From positions 5,022,001 through 5,086,000 of the forward strand of contig NC_061154.1 in the NCBI RefSeq assembly GCF_905220365.1: a stretch of DNA of 64,000 nt. Direction: 5' to 3'. The notes beneath the pieces were generated by a model. That model did not search any database. It had not been told where the DNA came from and saw only the letters and a program-made list of their open reading frames with translations. Of this stretch, positions 60,919 through 64,000 are shown piece after piece. The stretch's first letter is position 1; each line of letters begins with the position of its first letter. A program made the translations under genes and the position numbers. Source of the DNA: Vanessa cardui (taxonomy: Eukaryota; Arthropoda; Insecta; Lepidoptera; Nymphalidae).

Positions 60919-61059
60919 GGTGGTTCGATGCCGAATACGTCATCAAGCGTTCCATTCTTGCTGACGTCATCAATGCAGTCGGTCAGGTCAAGACGACCTT
61001 CCGCGTGCCTCAGCGGCTCGCAGGGCTCCGGGATTCTTCATCAGCTTAGCAGCGGCATG
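60919..61059 (+). CDS. SCYL2: SCYL2 exon O: last recognised tail exon
   Basis: Residues 784-830. Acceptor ctataatgtag, donor gtaagg. It encodes GGSMPNTSSSVPFLLTSSMQ, then a Ser/Arg-rich part ending LSSGM. Compositionally it belongs with exons L-N. If the donor at 61060 is not used, the frame reads on through QVQQPWGTLQGATSAGYSAL to a TAA at 61216-61218, which would end the protein. Confidence 0.7.
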
Positions 61060-61218
61060 GTAAGGCATCTTCCGGTAGGCTCTCATGGCAATGTACCGCA
61101 GGTGCAACAGCCATGGGGTACGTTACAGGGCGCTACGTCCGCAGGCTACAGCGCTTTACGGCACACGGCTATGGCAGTCAGGAAATGCCCTTCTCTAAAT
61201 ATCACACTAACCCGTTAA
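61060..61218 (+). CDS. Possible read-through C-terminus of SCYL2
   Basis: In-frame continuation of exon O, 52 codons plus stop. The Gln/Gly/Pro-rich composition suits a SCYL2 tail, but the other two frames are also largely open here, so the coding claim is weak. Confidence 0.35.
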   Translation, partial: VRHLPVGSHGNVPQVQQPWGTLQGATSAGYSALRHTAMAVRKCPSLNITLTR

Positions 61219-61800
61219 GCGGTCGCTGCGTTGCCCACTCGTGATAACAAAACCCCTCCTTACCTTTTATCCTAGTTTGTTACGCGAGTGGGATGATTTT
61301 GGCGCTGCTCCAAATTAATCGGTACATCGCTCAGAGCGTTCCAAAGCACTTTTTGAACCTTGTAGCACCTTACCCTCCCGTAATGACCATCCAGCGCCCT
61401 TACCTTTGTGTATTTGTCTTACGAGCAGGAGGTGAGGTTCGAGAATCTGCTTCGAATAATTCGGTGCAGTATTCGTCGTAGGTACTTAATGCGCTTTTCG
61501 AACGTTTGGTACCTCCTCCGCCTGTCAAGGACGCCTTATTCTTGTTTAGTAAAAGTTTTAAGGTCCAAATTAATATACCGCCTGTAAAACAAGATATGCA
61601 ATATTCAAAGCTCTTCCCGAATTATTTAGTACCTTACCTGTTCGTGCCAAACACCCGTTTGAAGACCTTACTAGCGGGAAGGTATTGGGCGTTGAATCGA
61701 TTAATTCGGCGCAGCACCTACAGCGCTTCCTTAACAATTCTGCCGCTCTGGCGATCCCCGTCCGATCCCTCCAAGTTCAGTAGTTCCATTATCAGTGTTG
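61219..61800. other. GC-richer tract with degenerate internal repeats
   Basis: It is clearly less AT-rich than the DNA after 61800. Three loosely similar ~50-bp blocks begin at 61346, 61491 and 61610 (each with ctttt..gaa..ttgtagtaccttacc-like order), and aattcgg.gcag occurs twice (61459, 61704). It may be 3' UTR, an unrecognised last exon or a decayed repeat. Confidence 0.4.
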
Positions 61801-61873
61801 TTCAAGTATTGACTTTATATTTATTTGCTTTCAAATTTCCGACATTGATCTTAAAGGAGTATTTAATTTTCTT

Positions 61874-61879
61874 AATAAA
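61874..61879 (+). promoter_or_regulatory. Candidate polyadenylation signal
   Basis: AATAAA on the gene's strand, after the GC-richer tract and before AT-rich flank. Many AATAAA sites occur by chance in this composition, so position is the only support. Confidence 0.3.
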
Positions 61880-64000
61880 GACTGATTCGCTTATTTATCT
61901 TAAGCTCAATTTTATTAAATGATTTCATTGTATTTCAAAAGTATGTTGCGATAGGTTGATGGGGAAAGTAAGCTTTAATTGGTATAATGTGGACATATCA
62001 CTTCTCCATTGAGCAAAAAAAATGTGAATTAAAAAATGTCCAATTATATTAAAAATTTAGAAATTTTAAAAATTGAAAGTAAAATGAAATTATGTATTAA
62101 AAATGTTACCAACGTTGCGTAAGGCATAATGTTGTTAATGCTGCTGTGATATGCTAATGTTATATTTATTAGAATTATATTTGAATTACTTCTTTTGTTT
62201 GTTGATGTTATCAAGGTTTAAATATAGAATGACTCAACATTATTTATTTTACTAGATTGGTAAAGAAGGATATCAAAAGAAAATGTGCCAACGCAATTTA
62301 TAAGAGATGCTACTCACGGTGATTGTGCCTACATACATACATTTTGAAAGGGAAACTGGTAATTAATACTTAGTCTAATTTAAATAGAACAAATCAAAAA
62401 TAATTAAATACATTTAGTATCATTATCAAACCATGAATAAAAGCGGAATCTATTTATCGACAAATATATTTTATTACAATGAAGCAATATTAAAAACAAC
62501 ATTTATTTTAGACTAAGATCTACGATGATTGTAACTAAATTGACTATTATTATCAAACTGGTTTATTATTACATAGTGTATAAAACAAATTGTCTACCGG
62601 AAGGTTATATTTCATAATTTTGCGAGGCTGAATACGAGTAGGTAAGTCTCAAATTATGTAAATCAACTGGGAATGTTAATGAGCGCACAATCACCAAGTA
62701 GACTATTTTCTTGAGAAAATATTATAAAGTTCCCGTAACTGCGTAATTTATAAATTAACACGCAAATTTATAACAATCAATTACATTTAGTCTTAATTAA
62801 TTTTGCTCTAAAATGGCATGTTTAAGATTCCTTCAAGATTAAATAAAGTATAAGAGTGTTTCGGAACATTTCTAGATCATAGTTTAAGTAACAATATACA
62901 GACGAAAGGTGTCTTAACATTGTCACTTTGTAGGTACTGAATTATATCCAAACACTGAAATCGCTTTTTCTATACAATATATTTCTTCATACTCATCCTG
63001 TGCTGTCGTTTAATTATAATTTGCTTTTGGCTTAATGAGTGCGATGTGTAGTATGGTATTTAGGACGATGTAACTCTTTTGGGACATTGTTTAGAGTAGA
63101 CAGTGTTGATCCTCGGAGCTGGCGGGCGGGGGCCGCGCGACTGCTAACGTCCGCTATAACCTTCGCCTTATTAGCGTTACATGACACGTGTACTTGTTCC
63201 AATTAAAAAAAAACATACAACAATAAAATACACCCAGAAATAATTAATTGCAATAATTGAGTCCGTTTATATTCGAAATTAAAGATCCTTATATTGCAGA
63301 CACTAAGTTTCATTAACTTGTGTGTAACGACAATTTTATTTGGTTGTCTCACGCTGCGTTTCATGTAAGTTAGAAACAAGAGCTCGAGTCTTGAAACGGT
63401 GATAAGGTCAACAACGTCCGGTCGCAGGCGCGTAGGTTTTAATCAGTCTTTATTGTGGTTGCTTGCAGCACCAGCTGTTTTCCGGGCATACGTAAAGAGA
63501 ATTTGATTATGGTTAACGTTAACGGGAGCGGGTTGAGGCGCGGCGTGCGGCTCTACGCCCGCGCTTCGCTCCATCGCGCATCGCTCCCTGCACTCATACA
63601 TTACATTCCATCTCACGGAATCAACATTCGCAACTCACTCACCATTTTACACGCTTGAGAAGAAAATTTGATAATTCGATATTTAAAAAAAAATGCATGA
63701 ACACGTTCCAATCCTCTGTTTTTCAATTATATACAATTGTTTTGCTCATTTGCACCCTCTGACACGGTGATGTCGCTTAACGCATTATCTCACACCATGA
63801 TTGCGTACCTACAAGCTACATACAGATAAAAATTAAAAGGCATTCTTGTAATTCTATTGAATAAAAATCTTGAGGGAATCACAATAACATAACTTATGGT
63901 AATTATATATAATTCCCAAATAAAAATAAATTTTAATATATGTATTTAATATTCTAACGATCTATCGATGACAAATTAAAGCCGTATTTTAAGAATAATT
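61880..64000. other. 3' flank, AT-rich with GC-rich patches
   Basis: Mostly AT-rich. Patches at 63110-63170 (ggcgggcgggggccgcgcga) and 63400-63600 are strongly GC-rich. The latter contains the palindrome gttaacgttaac and an open frame (63455-63655) without recognisable similarity. They could be the promoter region or first exon of a neighbouring gene. Confidence 0.4.

Larger units (their letters stand above)
10007..61059 (+). other. SCYL2: SCYL2-like gene, 15 recognisable exons
   Basis: Fifteen segments bounded by AG and GT join into one uninterrupted 830-codon frame: 10007-10231, 17504-17671, 25782-25902, 46591-46686, 46941-47086, 52066-52196, 52861-52984, 54850-54995, 55133-55298, 55372-55621, 56081-56217, 58426-58735, 58926-59185, 59362-59430, 60919-61059. 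The product is homologous to SCYL2/CVAK104, a SCY1-family pseudokinase that associates with clathrin and AP-2 and acts in endosome/trans-Golgi membrane traffic (family knowledge). Human SCYL2 is about 930 residues, so roughly 50-70 N-terminal residues and some of the tail are not accounted for. Introns range from 73 bp to 20.7 kb, and the larger ones are loaded with transposable elements. Identification is confident; both ends are incomplete. Confidence 0.93.

Noticed and set aside
63469..63491. 23-nt segment with a good acceptor and donor downstream of SCYL2
   Set aside because: Too short, its length is not a multiple of three, and no upstream exon with a fitting phase was found.

Overview
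The window is eukaryotic nuclear DNA, most likely from a butterfly or moth. It is AT-rich. Its one clear host gene is split into small GT-AG exons separated by introns of up to about 20.7 kb. The repeats are of kinds common in lepidopteran genomes: tRNA-headed SINEs, an R1-type LINE tail, small inverted-repeat elements and one Ty3/gypsy element. No bacterial operon, CRISPR array or genuine tRNA/rRNA gene was seen.

The host gene is the plus-strand orthologue of SCYL2 (CVAK104), a clathrin-associated pseudokinase of the SCY1 family. Fifteen exons run from 10007 to 61059. Every splice phase matches its neighbour, and together they give 830 in-frame codons: the kinase-like domain (from part of the N-lobe onward), a HEAT-like helical region, and a Ser/Gly/Pro-rich tail. 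The first exons (start codon and roughly the first 50-70 residues) were not found and probably lie upstream, so 1-10006 is probably intron. The C-terminal end is uncertain: either splicing at 61060 or read-through to a TAA at 61216-61218. Residue numbers given for SCYL2 count from the first codon in the window.

Layout: 1-10006 intron-like DNA with an R1-type LINE tail (562-1113) flanked by 16-bp target duplications, one SINE and one other repeat. 10007-25902 holds exons A-C with many SINEs. 25903-46590 is the largest intron. It contains small inverted-repeat transposons, two repeats of the 'GGTTGGCGGAC' family, a second tRNA-derived SINE family, and a 6.26-kb minus-strand Ty3/gypsy element (34865-41126) with 4-bp GATG duplications. 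46591-59430 holds exons D-N. 60919-61218 is the last recognisable exon. It is followed by a GC-richer tract to about 61800 that is partly open in all frames, then AT-rich flank with GC-rich patches at 63110-63170 and 63400-63600.

The gypsy element looks young: its LTRs are nearly identical outside one deletion. Its gag-protease-RT-RNaseH frame is open for 1228 codons, but the integrase part is broken by several one-base frame changes. I did not find convincing evidence for a new biological system. The points most worth checking are the proline/methionine-rich insert in the SCYL2 kinase-like domain, the unresolved SCYL2 3' end with a possible 18-nt microexon, and the pattern of frame breaks in the gypsy element.
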